From positions 1 through 64,000 of the forward strand of contig NZ_JAUSTQ010000003.1 in assembly GCF_030812915.1 (NCBI RefSeq): a stretch of DNA of 64,000 nucleotides, written 5' to 3'. The notes under the pieces are model-generated. The model was not told where the DNA came from, ran no database searches, and worked only from the letters and a program-made list of their open reading frames with translations. This document shows positions 1 through 8,910 of this stretch, in pieces. Numbering within the stretch: the first letter of the stretch is position 1; each line of letters opens with the position of its first letter. This DNA comes from Alkalibacillus salilacus (GTDB lineage Bacteria; Bacillota; Bacilli; Bacillales; Alkalibacillaceae). The translations under genes were made by a program, and so were the position numbers.

Positions 1-95
1 TGGACACTAAAAAAGATGACCCCGAATCAATATCGAGGTCACCTTTTAGCCGCCTAGTTTTTTATTAAATTGTCCACTTTTAAGGGTACAGTTCA
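1..95. mobile_element. possible right end of an IS3-family insertion sequence
   Basis: Bases 70-95 (TTGTCCACTTTTAAGGGTACAGTTCA in two parts: TTGTCCACTTTTAAGG then GTACAGTTCA) look like the terminal repeat of IS3-family elements, which typically end in TCA preceded by a GTCC-pyrimidine tract. Bases 14-48 form an imperfect hairpin (GATGACC / GGTCACC arms) bounded by A and T tracts, as expected for a terminator behind a transposase gene. No transposase reading frame is visible because the element would lie to the left of the window. This is a call from motif resemblance only. Confidence 0.4.
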
Positions 96-116
96 TTAAT
101 AAGAGGAAATGGCTTT

Positions 117-647
117 TTAATTTGACCAATATTCTTGGATGAATTCATCCCGACCTGATTTCACGCGATCGGCTTCATATTCTTCTGGATTTTTTTCATG
201 AAAATGTTGGTGATATTCTTCAGCTGGATAGAAGGTTTCAGCTGGCTTAATTTCAGTTACAATTGGTTTATTAAATTTTCCTGATGCTTCAAGTTGTTGT
301 CGACTAGCTTCTGCTATTTCTTTTTGTTCATTAGTATGATAAAAAATAGCCGTACGATACTGAGGACCTCTGTCGTGAAATTGTCCGTCTGGGTCAGTAG
401 GGTCGATTTGTTTCCAATATAAGTCTAAAATTGTGTTATAATCTATTTTGTCAGGGTCATATGTAATTTGTACGGATTCAAAGTGACCGCTTTGACCAGA
501 TTTTACCTGCTTATAAGTTGGATTTTCGATGTGGCCACCAGTATAACCAGAGATGACACTGTCAACTCCATCCCATTGATCGAAGGGTTTTACCATACAC
601 CAAAAACAACCACCAGCAAATGTTGCGTATGCTTTTTGTTTGCTCAT
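117..647 (-). CDS. msrA: peptide-methionine (S)-S-oxide reductase MsrA
   Basis: This cytoplasmic repair enzyme reduces the S-epimer of methionine sulfoxide in proteins, with thioredoxin as electron donor. The 176-residue protein has the family signature GGCFWC near residues 12-17, with Cys14 as the catalytic nucleophile, followed by SGYTGG and the HFESVQITYDP region. Length and motif order are normal for a single-domain MsrA without a fused MsrB. I chose the ATG at 647 because AAGGAG lies 8 nt upstream; a GTG three codons earlier overlaps that ribosome binding site. No msrB lies next to it. Confidence 0.95.
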   Translation of the reverse strand: MSKQKAYATFAGGCFWCMVKPFDQWDGVDSVISGYTGGHIENPTYKQVKSGQSGHFESVQITYDPDKIDYNTILDLYWKQIDPTDPDGQFHDRGPQYRTAIFYHTNEQKEIAEASRQQLEASGKFNKPIVTEIKPAETFYPAEEYHQHFHEKNPEEYEADRVKSGRDEFIQEYWSN

Positions 648-715
648 ATTAATCACTCCTTAAATCGTCTATTGATTATAGCAATTTTTTTCATAAGACG
701 AAAGACAACCGCCTT

Positions 716-747
716 AAAAAAAGCTGCCAATCATGTGATTAGCAGCT
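716..747 (-). terminator. rho-independent terminator of the small membrane protein gene
   Basis: The arms AGCTGCCAATCA (722-733) and TGATTAGCAGCT (736-747) pair with one mismatch. On the minus strand the hairpin is followed by a run of T. The stem includes the stop codon of the upstream gene. Confidence 0.8.
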
Positions 748-892
748 ACAAACTTCGTTTTCCTGTAATTAGTTGATAAATAAATACAATGCCTGCTACA
801 ACGAGTAGGAGATGGATGAGTCCACCCGCTATTTCTAATACAAAACCAATCAGCCATAATGCTAAAATGATAATAATAATAGTCCAAAGCAT
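746..892 (-). CDS. lmo0937-family small membrane protein (48 aa)
   Basis: This short frame encodes 48 residues beginning MLWTIIIIILALWLIG and ending in LITGKRSL. It has two hydrophobic stretches (about residues 3-20 and 25-42) separated by a glycine-rich turn (EIAGGLIH). The MLWTII start, GGxxHLLLV core and LITG plus basic tail are characteristic of the lmo0937 family of tiny Firmicute membrane proteins, whose function is unknown. GAGGTG lies 6 nt before the ATG, and a terminator follows immediately, so it is probably a monocistronic gene. It is below the size cut-off of many gene finders. Confidence 0.85.
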   Translation of the reverse strand: MLWTIIIIILALWLIGFVLEIAGGLIHLLLVVAGIVFIYQLITGKRSL

Positions 893-1010
893 TTTAATCA
901 CCTCAATTATAGGATTACCCTAATTTCAAATCTTTCAATCAAATTATCACTATTTTTCAATATTTTTTGCTAAAATGTTGTTAGACTGTTTAGATTAATG
1001 GAGGTACATA

Positions 1011-3047
1011 ATGAAAAAAACATTTGTTTTAATTCCCATTCTTATATTCGTCTTAGTAGCTTGTTCGGATGAAGAAGTCGTGATTCCTCATGATAGCATG
1101 GGAGATTACATTGCCCTATGGGAAGAGAATTCATTTCAAGAGATGTATGATCAATATTTAACTTCAGATGCTACAGAGTCATTTGGAGAAGAAAATTTTG
1201 TTGAGCGTTATAATGATTTGTATAACGATTTAGAAATAAGTAACCTGTCAGTAGAAATGACTAATAATAATGAAGAACATTTAACAGAGCTTCGAGAAAA
1301 TATTGAAGATCGTGACGAATATGAAATGCCTCTTAAAATTTCATTCTCTACATTAGCGGGCGATGTTGAATATGAAGTTGACGTTAATATGACTAAACAG
1401 GCAGCTGACGATCATGAGGATTTAGAAGAAGATCGTTGGTTAATTAATTGGAAGCCAGAATTAATTTTACCTGGATTAGAAAAGAATGAAAAAGTTTCTC
1501 TAGAGCGGAATGAGGGAAGAAGAGGAGATATCTTAGACCGAAATGGTAATGCTCTTGCAACATTGGGTGAGGTGTATGAAGTTGGCATTACACCTGAGCA
1601 ATTTGATGAGTCTAATTTAGATGAACTAAGTGAATCATTAACAGTATCTAATGAGTACATCCAAAATAAATTAAACCAAAGTTGGGTTGAACCGAATTAT
1701 TTTGTTCCAATTCGAAATATTGGGATTAACGAAGAGGATGTAGTAGAAGATGCGACAAGCGTTTCGGGTGTCACAACAAGAGTTAAAACAGATCGGGTTT
1801 ATCCTTATGGAAAAGCTGCTGCTCATCTAACTGGGTATATTGGGCCGATTACAGCAAGTGAACTTGAAGAAAGAGAATCAGAAAGTTATAGTTCAAATGA
1901 TGTTATTGGTAAACGTGGTCTAGAACAATTGTTTGAGGATCAACTACGCGCTGAAGATGGTGTAGCAATCGTTATTGAAAAAAATAATGGATCTAATACG
2001 ACTGTAGTTGAGAAAGAACCTGTGGACGGTGAAACAGTAGAAACAACTATAGATATGAATGTACAAGAGACATTATATGATATTGTAAAAGAAGAAGCGG
2101 GTACAGCTACAGTCATGCACCCACAAACTGGTGAAGTGTTAAGTTTATTAAGTTTTCCAACTTTTGATCCGAATCAATTTGTCATGGGTATGTCAAATGC
2201 TGAATACGACGAAGTTACATCAAATGAAAACAACCCAACACTTAACCGATTTGCATCTAACTATTCACCAGGATCTACGATGAAGTTGTTAACTAGCCTT
2301 GTTGGGTTTAAACAAGATGAATTAAGCCCTGAAGAAGTCGAACAAATCGAAGGCTTACGTTGGCAAAAAGATTCTAGCTGGGGAGACTATTACGTGACTC
2401 GAGTGAGTTCGAATTATTCAGAAGTCGATTTTGATACTGCTATGACTCATTCTGACAACATTTATTTCGCTCGACTAGGGTTGGATATAGGTGCAGATCC
2501 TTTAGCAAGCGGATTGCAATCATTAGGTTTTGGTGAACCTTTACCGTTCACTTACCCTTTACCAGCGTCTCAAGTATCGAATTCAGGTGAAATTACATCA
2601 GAAGGTATGTTAGCTGATACATCGTTTGGTCAAGGTGAAGTTCTCATTAACAACACACATTTGGCCTCTATTTATAGCGGTGTAGCAAATGATGGCGAAT
2701 ATATGAAACCTAAGTTGTTGTTAAATGAGCAAGATGAGGTTTGGTTAGAGGATGTTGTAACAAACGAGGAAAATCAAATTTTACAAGATGCATTAAGAAG
2801 TGTTGTAACAGATGGATCAGCTACACAAATTGATCTTGATGGCAAAGCAATGGCAGGTAAAACAGGAACAGCAGAACTAAAATCAAGTCATGAAGAGAAC
2901 GACGGTAAACAAAACGGACTCTTTGTCAGTTATGACCAAAATAATCCTGATTTATTATTAAGTTTGTTAGTTGAAGGGGTACAAGATCGAGGTGGAAGTG
3001 GCGCTGCTGTCGATTTGAGCAAACAATTCTTTGAAACTTATGAATAA
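1011..3047 (+). CDS. pbpC: class B penicillin-binding protein with NTF2-like domain (PBP3/PbpC type)
   Basis: This is a 678-residue D,D-transpeptidase acting outside the membrane in peptidoglycan cross-linking. The N-terminus is a lipoprotein signal with the lipobox LVAC near residue 18. Next come an NTF2-like MecA_N domain (about 25-150), a PBP dimerisation domain (about 160-330, including RRGDILDRNG) and the transpeptidase domain. The three catalytic motifs are visible: STMK with nucleophile Ser422, SDN at 481-483 and KTGT at 617-620. The architecture matches Bacillus PbpC and staphylococcal MecA, but low beta-lactam affinity cannot be judged from sequence. Transcription ends at the shared terminator directly downstream. 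Confidence 0.9.
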   Translation: MKKTFVLIPILIFVLVACSDEEVVIPHDSMGDYIALWEENSFQEMYDQYLTSDATESFGEENFVERYNDLYNDLEISNLSVEMTNNNEEHLTELRENIEDRDEYEMPLKISFSTLAGDVEYEVDVNMTKQAADDHEDLEEDRWLINWKPELILPGLEKNEKVSLERNEGRRGDILDRNGNALATLGEVYEVGITPEQFDESNLDELSESLTVSNEYIQNKLNQSWVEPNYFVPIRNIGINEEDVVEDATSVSGVTTRVKTDRVYPYGKAAAHLTGYIGPITASELEERESESYSSNDVIGKRGLEQLFEDQLRAEDGVAIVIEKNNGSNTTVVEKEPVDGETVETTIDMNVQETLYDIVKEEAGTATVMHPQTGEVLSLLSFPTFDPNQFVMGMSNAEYDEVTSNENNPTLNRFASNYSPGSTMKLLTSLVGFKQDELSPEEVEQIEGLRWQKDSSWGDYYVTRVSSNYSEVDFDTAMTHSDNIYFARLGLDIGADPLASGLQSLGFGEPLPFTYPLPASQVSNSGEITSEGMLADTSFGQGEVLINNTHLASIYSGVANDGEYMKPKLLLNEQDEVWLEDVVTNEENQILQDALRSVVTDGSATQIDLDGKAMAGKTGTAELKSSHEENDGKQNGLFVSYDQNNPDLLLSLLVEGVQDRGGSGAAVDLSKQFFETYE

Positions 3048-3085
3048 AAAATGAGTGGTCAGATTTTTGACCACTCATTTTTTAT
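3046..3085. terminator. bidirectional terminator between pbpC and the glycerophosphodiesterase gene
   Basis: AAAAATGAGTGGTCA and TGACCACTCATTTTTT form a long perfect stem with A and T tracts on both sides, serving the two convergent genes. The stop codon of the minus-strand gene lies inside the stem. Confidence 0.9.
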
Positions 3086-4028
3086 TTTCAATATCTTGCA
3101 TAACATCTATTAATAAATCCGGTCTGTCAGTAATAATACCGTCTGCACCAGAATTTAATAGTTGACGCATGGTTTCTTCATCATTGATTGTCCAATAAAA
3201 AACGTTAAGACCTAATCGTTCAGCACCGTCTATCAGGGAAGTGGATGTCAAATCAAAACCGCTTTCTGAGGTAGGTATTAATGTAGCATCAATACTCGGA
3301 TTATACAAATTTCTCATCAATAGTTTATGAGTAAGCACAAAATTGCGAATTTCTTGACGACCTCCAGAAGTCGCGACATTAAAGGGGTCTCTACGTTGAA
3401 ACTGTTTAATAATATTATGATCAAATGATCCGATTAAAACTCTGTCTTGCATATTATATTGATCAATTAAATTAATTAATCTAGTAATCATTTCATCAAT
3501 ACGATGGTCCGGGTTTGTCACTTTTATTTCTAAAATAAATTTTTGATTTGGAAACGCTTGAAACAGTTCCTGTAAGGTGATCAATTCTAGACCTTTCCCA
3601 CGATAAGCATAATGACCGTCACGATCTTTGAAATAATAACCCGCGTCTAATTGTTTTAATTCTTCAAGTGTGAAATCAGCCACATGTCCTGTTCCATCAG
3701 TTGTACGATCAACTGTTGCATCATGTATGTTCATTAAATAACCATCTTCACTTATATGTAAATCAGTCTCTAAAGCATCCACCCCTAATTGATCAGCATA
3801 TTTGAAAGCTGCCATTGTTGAAGAAGGTCTTAATTCTTCACCTCCTTGATGAGCAATCACCATAGGCTTGTCTTGTTCAAAAAAAGGCTTTGATTCAACA
3901 GAATGAAACACAATCTCATTAAAAACAATATACAATAGCACCACTGTTACTAAACTAACTATGGTTACTTTACTTAGCTTAAAATTGAAAATCATCACCT
4001 CAGTCAAAGATATAATTGCGTTTTTCAT
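3075..4028 (-). CDS. membrane-anchored glycerophosphodiester phosphodiesterase
   Basis: The protein hydrolyses glycerophosphodiesters to glycerol-3-phosphate and an alcohol. It carries one N-terminal transmembrane segment (about residues 19-41), so the catalytic domain is probably extracellular. The GDPD TIM barrel begins at about residue 55 with MVIAHQGG and includes the ALETDLH and IHDATVDRTTDGTG metal/catalytic motifs. It ends with FYWTINDEE and GADGIITDRPD, as in the family. HQGG replaces the more common HRG, with the catalytic His kept. The first ATG has only a weak ribosome site; an internal ATG at codon 12 sits too close to a GAGGTG, so the exact start is uncertain. Confidence 0.88.
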   Translation of the reverse strand: MKNAIISLTEVMIFNFKLSKVTIVSLVTVVLLYIVFNEIVFHSVESKPFFEQDKPMVIAHQGGEELRPSSTMAAFKYADQLGVDALETDLHISEDGYLMNIHDATVDRTTDGTGHVADFTLEELKQLDAGYYFKDRDGHYAYRGKGLELITLQELFQAFPNQKFILEIKVTNPDHRIDEMITRLINLIDQYNMQDRVLIGSFDHNIIKQFQRRDPFNVATSGGRQEIRNFVLTHKLLMRNLYNPSIDATLIPTSESGFDLTSTSLIDGAERLGLNVFYWTINDEETMRQLLNSGADGIITDRPDLLIDVMQDIENKK

Positions 4029-4085
4029 AACCTTTTTAGTTAAGTGAAATATTAGATAACCATAATAATATTATGTAAACATACT

Positions 4086-4113
4086 TTGAGAATTATATTG
4101 ATAATGGTATAAT
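4086..4113 (+). promoter_or_regulatory. sigmaA-type promoter of the CDGSH gene
   Basis: TTGAGA and TATAAT are separated by 16 bases, and the -10 box ends 23 bases before the ATG of the CDGSH gene. Confidence 0.6.
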
Positions 4114-4136
4114 ATATGAAAGAAGGGAGGGGTAGT

Positions 4137-4340
4137 ATGAATGATGAAAAGCCTATTGTTCAAATAAGAGATAATGGATCTATCTTAGTAAAAGGTGATG
4201 TTACATTATTGGATGCTGAAGGTAATGAATATCAAACAAAACCAGCATTTTCGCTTTGCCGTTGTGGCGCTTCTCAAAATAAACCGTTTTGTGATGGGTC
4301 ACATAAACAGATTAATTTTCAAGATGTTTCACGGGCATAA
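4137..4340 (+). CDS. CDGSH iron-sulfur domain protein
   Basis: This is a 67-residue single-domain protein of the mitoNEET-like family that binds a redox-active 2Fe-2S cluster through three cysteines and one histidine. The binding motif CRCGASQNKPFCDGSH is complete at about residues 43-58. No membrane anchor is present, so it should be cytoplasmic. I chose the ATG at 4137 because GGGAGGGG lies directly upstream; an earlier in-frame ATG at 4116 would place the ribosome site inside the coding region. It is monocistronic between its own promoter and a strong terminator. Its physiological electron partner is unknown. Confidence 0.88.
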   Translation: MNDEKPIVQIRDNGSILVKGDVTLLDAEGNEYQTKPAFSLCRCGASQNKPFCDGSHKQINFQDVSRA

Positions 4341-4349
4341 TTACATATT

Positions 4350-4387
4350 AAATCCCCTTTGTGTTCATTTTACACAAAGGGGATTTT
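4350..4387. terminator. bidirectional terminator
   Basis: AAATCCCCTTTGTGT (4350-4364) pairs perfectly with ACACAAAGGGGATTT (4372-4386) between two convergent genes. Confidence 0.9.
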
Positions 4388-4388
4388 A

Positions 4389-4748
4389 CTATTTTTCTTG
4401 AAAATGAAGGAATGCGTCATGAGCGAATGTCACACCTTGACTCCAAGCTGCGCCTCCACCTAAAGCAATCGCTACACCAATTGCTTCTAATACTTCTTGT
4501 TCTTCCGCCTGATGTTCAGCAGCCCCTTTGGCATGATACACCATGCAATAGTGGTCTTTCGTATAGACAGCAATGCTTAAGGCGATTAATTGTTTTGTTT
4601 TCTTGTCTAAGGATCCCTCTTTAAAGGCTGAATCGGTAAACCGAAAATACTGTTCAGTCAATTCCGGTAAGTTTTTCTCTACTTCGCTTGTTTTTTCTTT
4701 TACATAAAGCAGTACATCATTGAAATTATCATGATTCTCATGATTCAT
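4389..4748 (-). CDS. carboxymuconolactone decarboxylase (AhpD-like) family protein
   Basis: The 119-residue all-helical protein belongs to the CMD/AhpD family. It shows LTEQYFRFTDSAFKEG followed by LDKKTKQLIALSIAV and the reactive segment HYCMVYHAKGA. The family usually has CxxC followed by H at this point. Here only one cysteine precedes the YHAKGA segment, so a thiol-disulfide peroxidase activity is doubtful. The likely start is the ATG at 4748, preceded by AAAGGTG; an upstream in-frame GTG overlaps the ribosome site. Substrate is unknown. Confidence 0.8.
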   Translation of the reverse strand: MNHENHDNFNDVLLYVKEKTSEVEKNLPELTEQYFRFTDSAFKEGSLDKKTKQLIALSIAVYTKDHYCMVYHAKGAAEHQAEEQEVLEAIGVAIALGGGAAWSQGVTFAHDAFLHFQEK

Positions 4749-4944
4749 AGTTATCACACCTTTCTTTATTAATGTGATTTAATAACGTTAGGTTATTCAT
4801 TTTATTTCCGGAGTTGCTCTAATTTTGAACCGATCATGACAAATATCGATTAAATAACTTGTCAAAATTATAAACATTTTGACCTGAATTGTTTGATTTA
4901 TATAGTATTTGCGCTTGCCCGGGAAATAATTCTTTAGATTTATA

Positions 4945-4974
4945 TTTACAAAGTTGTTGTAAAATTGGTACAAT
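4945..4974 (+). promoter_or_regulatory. candidate sigmaA promoter of the chemoreceptor gene
   Basis: TTTACA and TACAAT are separated by 18 bases upstream of the chemoreceptor. No clear sigmaD box is visible in the 260-base gap 4749-5018, which otherwise holds nothing recognisable. Confidence 0.4.
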
Positions 4975-5018
4975 TTAAGACATATCATTAAGTCGAGAAA
5001 TGTCGAGGGGGAATACAT

Positions 5019-6788
5019 ATGAAATCAATTAAATTTAAGCTAACAGCCATTATGTTAGCACTATTAATCATTCCACTAGTGATTATTGGCTATATTTCTT
5101 ATAGTCAAACGTCATTTTTGGAAAACACAATCATTCCTAAAAACGTGATTGAATCAGAAACGAGTGAGGCAACAGAAGTCTTTAATGAGTACGAAGAATT
5201 ACTGACGTCAATAACTGAGGAAAATGAGATCAACTATAACAACACAGATATTCCGAGTGCGAGCACAAACTATGATAATATGCCTACAACAAATGACGAA
5301 GACTTAACCGACTATTATCAGTCATTTTTTGAAGAACGAAGTGGTGGCCACGAATATATCTTGAATTTATATATGGGTACACCTGATGGGAGCTTGTATT
5401 TAGATAACATCCCAGATGCAGATTTAACTGGGTATGACGCGACAGAGCGTGAATGGTATCAATTAGCTTCTGAGCAACAAGGCGAAGTTGTTTGGACAGA
5501 ACCTTATATTGATGCAGCAACAAATCAATCGATTATTACATTAGCTAAAACCGTAACAAATGACCAAGGGGAAGTAATTTCGGTGGCAGCAATCGATTTC
5601 GAGATGTCTAAATTAGCCACATTAGTACGTAATGAGAATGCTCAAACTATATTTATCATTGGCTTAATTGCTGTCATATTCGGTGGCGTGGCTGTTTATT
5701 TATTTATTCGTTACATGAATAGACAAATGACTCAATTAGAAACAGGCCTTAAAAATGTCGCGAACGGAGATTTGACTCAGCCAATTGACGTAACTTCAGA
5801 AGATGAATTTGGTCGTTTGGCAGAAGAATATAACCAAATGATTGATCAAATGCACGCTTTAATTAAAAAAGTTGTCGAATCATCTGAACAAGTTGCTGCA
5901 TCTTCTCAACAACTCAATGCAAATGCAGATGAAACTTCTAAAGCTGCCGAACAAATTGCTCATTCAATTCAACAAGTATCAGAAGGGCATGAACATCAAT
6001 CACGTCAAGTGCATGAATCAACTGAATATGTATCAGAAATTTCCAACGATATTCAAGAAATTTCTTCTCGTGCTGAACGCGTTAATGAATCATCAGAAGA
6101 GACGTCTAAACAAGCTGCGGATGGAGAACAGGTTGTCCAGCAAGCCGTCCAACAAATGGATGAAATTAGCGATAATACATCTTCAACACGAGACATTATT
6201 CAGAACTTAAATGAACGTTCAAAAGAAGTCGAGAAGATTTTAACCATTATTAATGATATATCAGAACAAACGAATTTACTGGCATTAAATGCAGCTATAG
6301 AAGCTGCTCGTGCAGGAGAACATGGTAAAGGCTTTGCTGTTGTTGCGGATGAAGTAAGAAAATTAGCCGAGCAATCAACAGAATCAACAAGTCAAATTTC
6401 TTCAATTATCAATGAGATTCAAGAGCAAACAAAAGAAGCAGTCGACTCTATGGAAAATGGTGTTGAAAACGTAGATCAAGGGAAAGAGCTTGTTCATAAA
6501 GCTGGTGAATCCTTTGAGGATATCGCTCAAGCTGTTAATTCGGTTTCAGATCGAATGAAAGAAGTATCTGATTCCATACAGCAGATTGATGAACGGAGTG
6601 GTAAATTAGTTCAATCGATGGAAGCTGTTTCTGAACAAACTGAAAAATCCTCTGGACTAGCTGAAGAAGTTGCGAGTGCAGCTGAAGAACAATCAGCAAG
6701 TGTTGAAGAAGTGACTTCAGCAACTGATGCGCTATCCCATATGGCCGAAGAACTACAAAAAGCTGCTAATCAATTTAAAGTGAAATAA
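5019..6788 (+). CDS. methyl-accepting chemotaxis protein
   Basis: This is a 589-residue membrane chemoreceptor. It has a first transmembrane helix at about residues 7-28 and an extracellular PDC/Cache-type sensor (about 30-208, including EREWYQLA and the [12 protein letters not shown] segment typical of dCache domains). A second helix lies at about 210-230, followed by a HAMP domain to about 285 and a long coiled-coil signalling domain. The conserved hairpin [19 protein letters not shown] lies near residue 414 and marks CheA/CheW binding. GAGGGGG lies 8 nt before the ATG. No flagellar or che genes are adjacent, so the ligand is unknown. Confidence 0.95.
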   Translation: MKSIKFKLTAIMLALLIIPLVIIGYISYSQTSFLENTIIPKNVIESETSEATEVFNEYEELLTSITEENEINYNNTDIPSASTNYDNMPTTNDEDLTDYYQSFFEERSGGHEYILNLYMGTPDGSLYLDNIPDADLTGYDATEREWYQLASEQQGEVVWTEPYIDAATNQSIITLAKTVTNDQGEVISVAAIDFEMSKLATLVRNENAQTIFIIGLIAVIFGGVAVYLFIRYMNRQMTQLETGLKNVANGDLTQPIDVTSEDEFGRLAEEYNQMIDQMHALIKKVVESSEQVAASSQQLNANADETSKAAEQIAHSIQQVSEGHEHQSRQVHESTEYVSEISNDIQEISSRAERVNESSEETSKQAADGEQVVQQAVQQMDEISDNTSSTRDIIQNLNERSKEVEKILTIINDISEQTNLLALNAAIEAARAGEHGKGFAVVADEVRKLAEQSTESTSQISSIINEIQEQTKEAVDSMENGVENVDQGKELVHKAGESFEDIAQAVNSVSDRMKEVSDSIQQIDERSGKLVQSMEAVSEQTEKSSGLAEEVASAAEEQSASVEEVTSATDALSHMAEELQKAANQFKVK

Positions 6789-6790
6789 TC

Positions 6791-6824
6791 AAAAAAGCTG
6801 TCACATTTGTGGCAGCTTTTTTTT
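6791..6824 (+). terminator. terminator of the chemoreceptor gene
   Basis: AAAAGCTGTCAC and GTGGCAGCTTTT form a near-perfect stem followed by a long T run. Confidence 0.9.
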
Positions 6825-6921
6825 ATAGAAAATTGTTATGTTAATAAAGCAAATTAATTTCATTCCATCACAGATATTGATAGGATATGAAGTGACATAA
6901 ACAATTGAAAGGAAAATCTTT

Positions 6922-7926
6922 ATGACAAATTTAAATATACCATTATCCGTACTAAATTTAGCACCTGTTCGCGAAGGTGGCGATCAAAAGCAAGCAATTG
7001 ATGATCTTGTCGATTTAGCTCAAGCGACTGAAGAAATGGGTTATGAACGTTATTGGATCGCTGAACATCACAATACACCAACCCTAGTCAGTTCAGCTAC
7101 ATCAATGTTAATCAAGCATACATTGGAAAATACAAACTCTATTCGAGTTGGTTCTGGTGGCGTGATGTTACCGAATCATTCTCCGCTAATCGTAGCTGAA
7201 CAATTTGGCACGATGGAAACATTATATCCAAACCGTGTTGATCTAGGTCTAGGGAGAGCACCTGGTACTGATCAATTAACTGCTAGTGCCATTAGACGGT
7301 CAAACCATGATGCTGTTCATGATTTTCCTTCTGACATTAAAGATTTATTGCAATACTTTGGACCAGAGAATAAACAGGGTTATGTTAAAGCATTCCCAGG
7401 TGTCGGCAAAGACGTTCCCTTATATATATTAGGTTCGTCGACTGATTCAGCACGATTGGCTGCTAATCTTGGCCTGCCATATGCTTTTGCAGCTCATTTC
7501 GCTCCACATCAAATGGATGCTGCTATTGATCTATATCGTCGAAACTTCCAACCATCTGAGTATTTAAGTGAACCTTATATGATGATTTGCTTAAACGTCA
7601 TTGCAGCTGAGACGGATGAGGAAGCTAAATTTGAAAAGACGACGTTAGATCAGTTCTTTTTAAATGTAGTGCGAGGAACAAGCAATCCACTAAGCCCTCC
7701 AGATGAAGATGTCATCAATCAATTTAGAGATGCAGAATGGCAAATGGTTCATAATATGTCTAAAACCTCACTGGTTGGAAGTCCTGAAACGATTAAAGAA
7801 CAATTAACGCAGTTTCAATCACGATATGACATTGATGAATTAATGGCCGTGACCTATATTTATGATCGCGATAAACAAAAACGTTCCTATCAGATATTAA
7901 AAGATGTCGTAGATGGTAACGTTTAA
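6922..7926 (+). CDS. LLM-class flavin-dependent oxidoreductase (luciferase-like, MsnO8/YhbW type)
   Basis: The 334-residue protein has the luciferase-like TIM-barrel fold that uses reduced FMN and oxygen. Diagnostic segments are VLNLAPVREGG near the start, GYERYWIAEHHNTP at about 39-52, RVGSGGVMLPNHSPL, and RVDLGLGRAPGTD, all typical of the single-component YhbW-like branch. The substrate cannot be deduced. Its stop codon is directly abutted by the stop codon of the convergent minus-strand gene at 7927, with no terminator between them. A second LLM protein and an FMN reductase lie 1.4 kb away. Confidence 0.88.
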   Translation: MTNLNIPLSVLNLAPVREGGDQKQAIDDLVDLAQATEEMGYERYWIAEHHNTPTLVSSATSMLIKHTLENTNSIRVGSGGVMLPNHSPLIVAEQFGTMETLYPNRVDLGLGRAPGTDQLTASAIRRSNHDAVHDFPSDIKDLLQYFGPENKQGYVKAFPGVGKDVPLYILGSSTDSARLAANLGLPYAFAAHFAPHQMDAAIDLYRRNFQPSEYLSEPYMMICLNVIAAETDEEAKFEKTTLDQFFLNVVRGTSNPLSPPDEDVINQFRDAEWQMVHNMSKTSLVGSPETIKEQLTQFQSRYDIDELMAVTYIYDRDKQKRSYQILKDVVDGNV

Positions 7927-8802
7927 TCAACTAACTGCTTTAAGCTGAATAGCATTAATATCACTTGCATCAGCAATAAGGAGTTGGCGGTCAGCATCAA
8001 CGAAGGTAGCGAGGTTTGTGTCTTGATTTATATGCACGAAAAGCCGAACGGAAATCGAATCACCGTTAACAGTAACCGTTGTTAACGGTGTACCTGGATT
8101 CAATTTTTGTAGTAAATAAATGAGTGACGTTTGATTGGAATCAATTAAACGATTTAACTGTTCGATGACTTGATGATAGTAAGTCTTGATGGTGTAATTT
8201 GTTTGATCTTGTTCATCTAATAATATTCGTTGCAAGTACTCAAGATCTTTAATATGGTTATCCATCTCAATTTGAACTTGCGAAGTTTTGTTTAGTTGAT
8301 TAGCTGCGCAATCGATTTTGTGTAAAACTTCATCAAGTTGGTTATTGATTAGATTATCTTGATCAATGAGTGTATTAGTTACACTATCAAGCTTGTGAAT
8401 AGCTTCATTTTGCTTTGCCATCAGAGTTTCAAGTTGATTATTGATCTGATTTTCTTGTTTAATGAGCTGATTAGTTAACCCACTTAATTTATCTAACTTC
8501 GCGTCATGACGCATTAATTGGTGACTAATATGGCCGAAATGATTACTGGATTTGAGGTCAATTTGTTTTGTTTTTTCTATTAACTGGAGTATATTTTGTT
8601 GCAGTTGATCTTGGTTAGCATCGGATCGAATTGCATGTTCATTTAGTGCGAAAAGCTGCTGAAATACTGATTGCATAAGTAATAGTAATCGATTTATTTT
8701 AAGTTGATTTGTATGACTGTGTTCTTTTTGAGTATCTGTTTTTACAAAAGAATGCTGTTGTGAAGGATTAAAATTTTGGTTTAAATAAAGCTTTGCGACC
8801 AT
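7927..8802 (-). CDS. coiled-coil protein with C-terminal domain shared with the neighbour at 8911; putative spore-surface protein
   Basis: I do not recognise this 291-residue protein as a named family. Residues about 90-200 are glutamine/asparagine-rich heptads with a tandem repeat of about 37 residues (LTNQLIKQENQINNQL then TNTLIDQDNLINNQL), predicting a long helical stalk. The last ~65 residues (KLNPGTPLTTVTVNG ... NLATFVDADRQLLIAD) match the whole of the 71-residue protein encoded at 8911-9126. There is no signal peptide or transmembrane segment. A sigmaK-like promoter lies upstream, which suggests mother-cell expression and a place in the spore coat or exosporium; this is inference. Start is the ATG at 8802 with a modest GGGG ribosome site. 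Confidence 0.7.
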   Translation of the reverse strand: MVAKLYLNQNFNPSQQHSFVKTDTQKEHSHTNQLKINRLLLLMQSVFQQLFALNEHAIRSDANQDQLQQNILQLIEKTKQIDLKSSNHFGHISHQLMRHDAKLDKLSGLTNQLIKQENQINNQLETLMAKQNEAIHKLDSVTNTLIDQDNLINNQLDEVLHKIDCAANQLNKTSQVQIEMDNHIKDLEYLQRILLDEQDQTNYTIKTYYHQVIEQLNRLIDSNQTSLIYLLQKLNPGTPLTTVTVNGDSISVRLFVHINQDTNLATFVDADRQLLIADASDINAIQLKAVS

Positions 8803-8832
8803 ACACTACGACCCCTATAATCTTAGTTATAT

Positions 8833-8859
8833 TATCATATGTAATAAAGCCCAAATGGT
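8833..8859 (-). promoter_or_regulatory. candidate sigmaK promoter of the coiled-coil gene
   Basis: Read on the minus strand, AC is followed after 16 bases by CATATGATA, matching the sigmaK pattern AC-N16-CATANNNTA. The -10 element ends about 30 bases before the ATG at 8802. Confidence 0.45.
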
Positions 8860-8860
8860 T

Positions 8861-8897
8861 AATAAAAGAAGGGAGCCAATATGAATGACTCCCTTCT
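8861..8897 (-). terminator. terminator of the small paralogue gene
   Basis: AGAAGGGAG (8867-8875) pairs perfectly with CTCCCTTCT (8889-8897), and on the minus strand a TTTTATT tract follows. Confidence 0.85.
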
Positions 8898-8910
8898 AGA
8901 ACTGATTTAT

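Noticed and set aside
4797-5018. 73-residue minus-strand frame upstream of the chemoreceptor
   Set aside because: No ribosome site, no conserved features, lies in promoter region.
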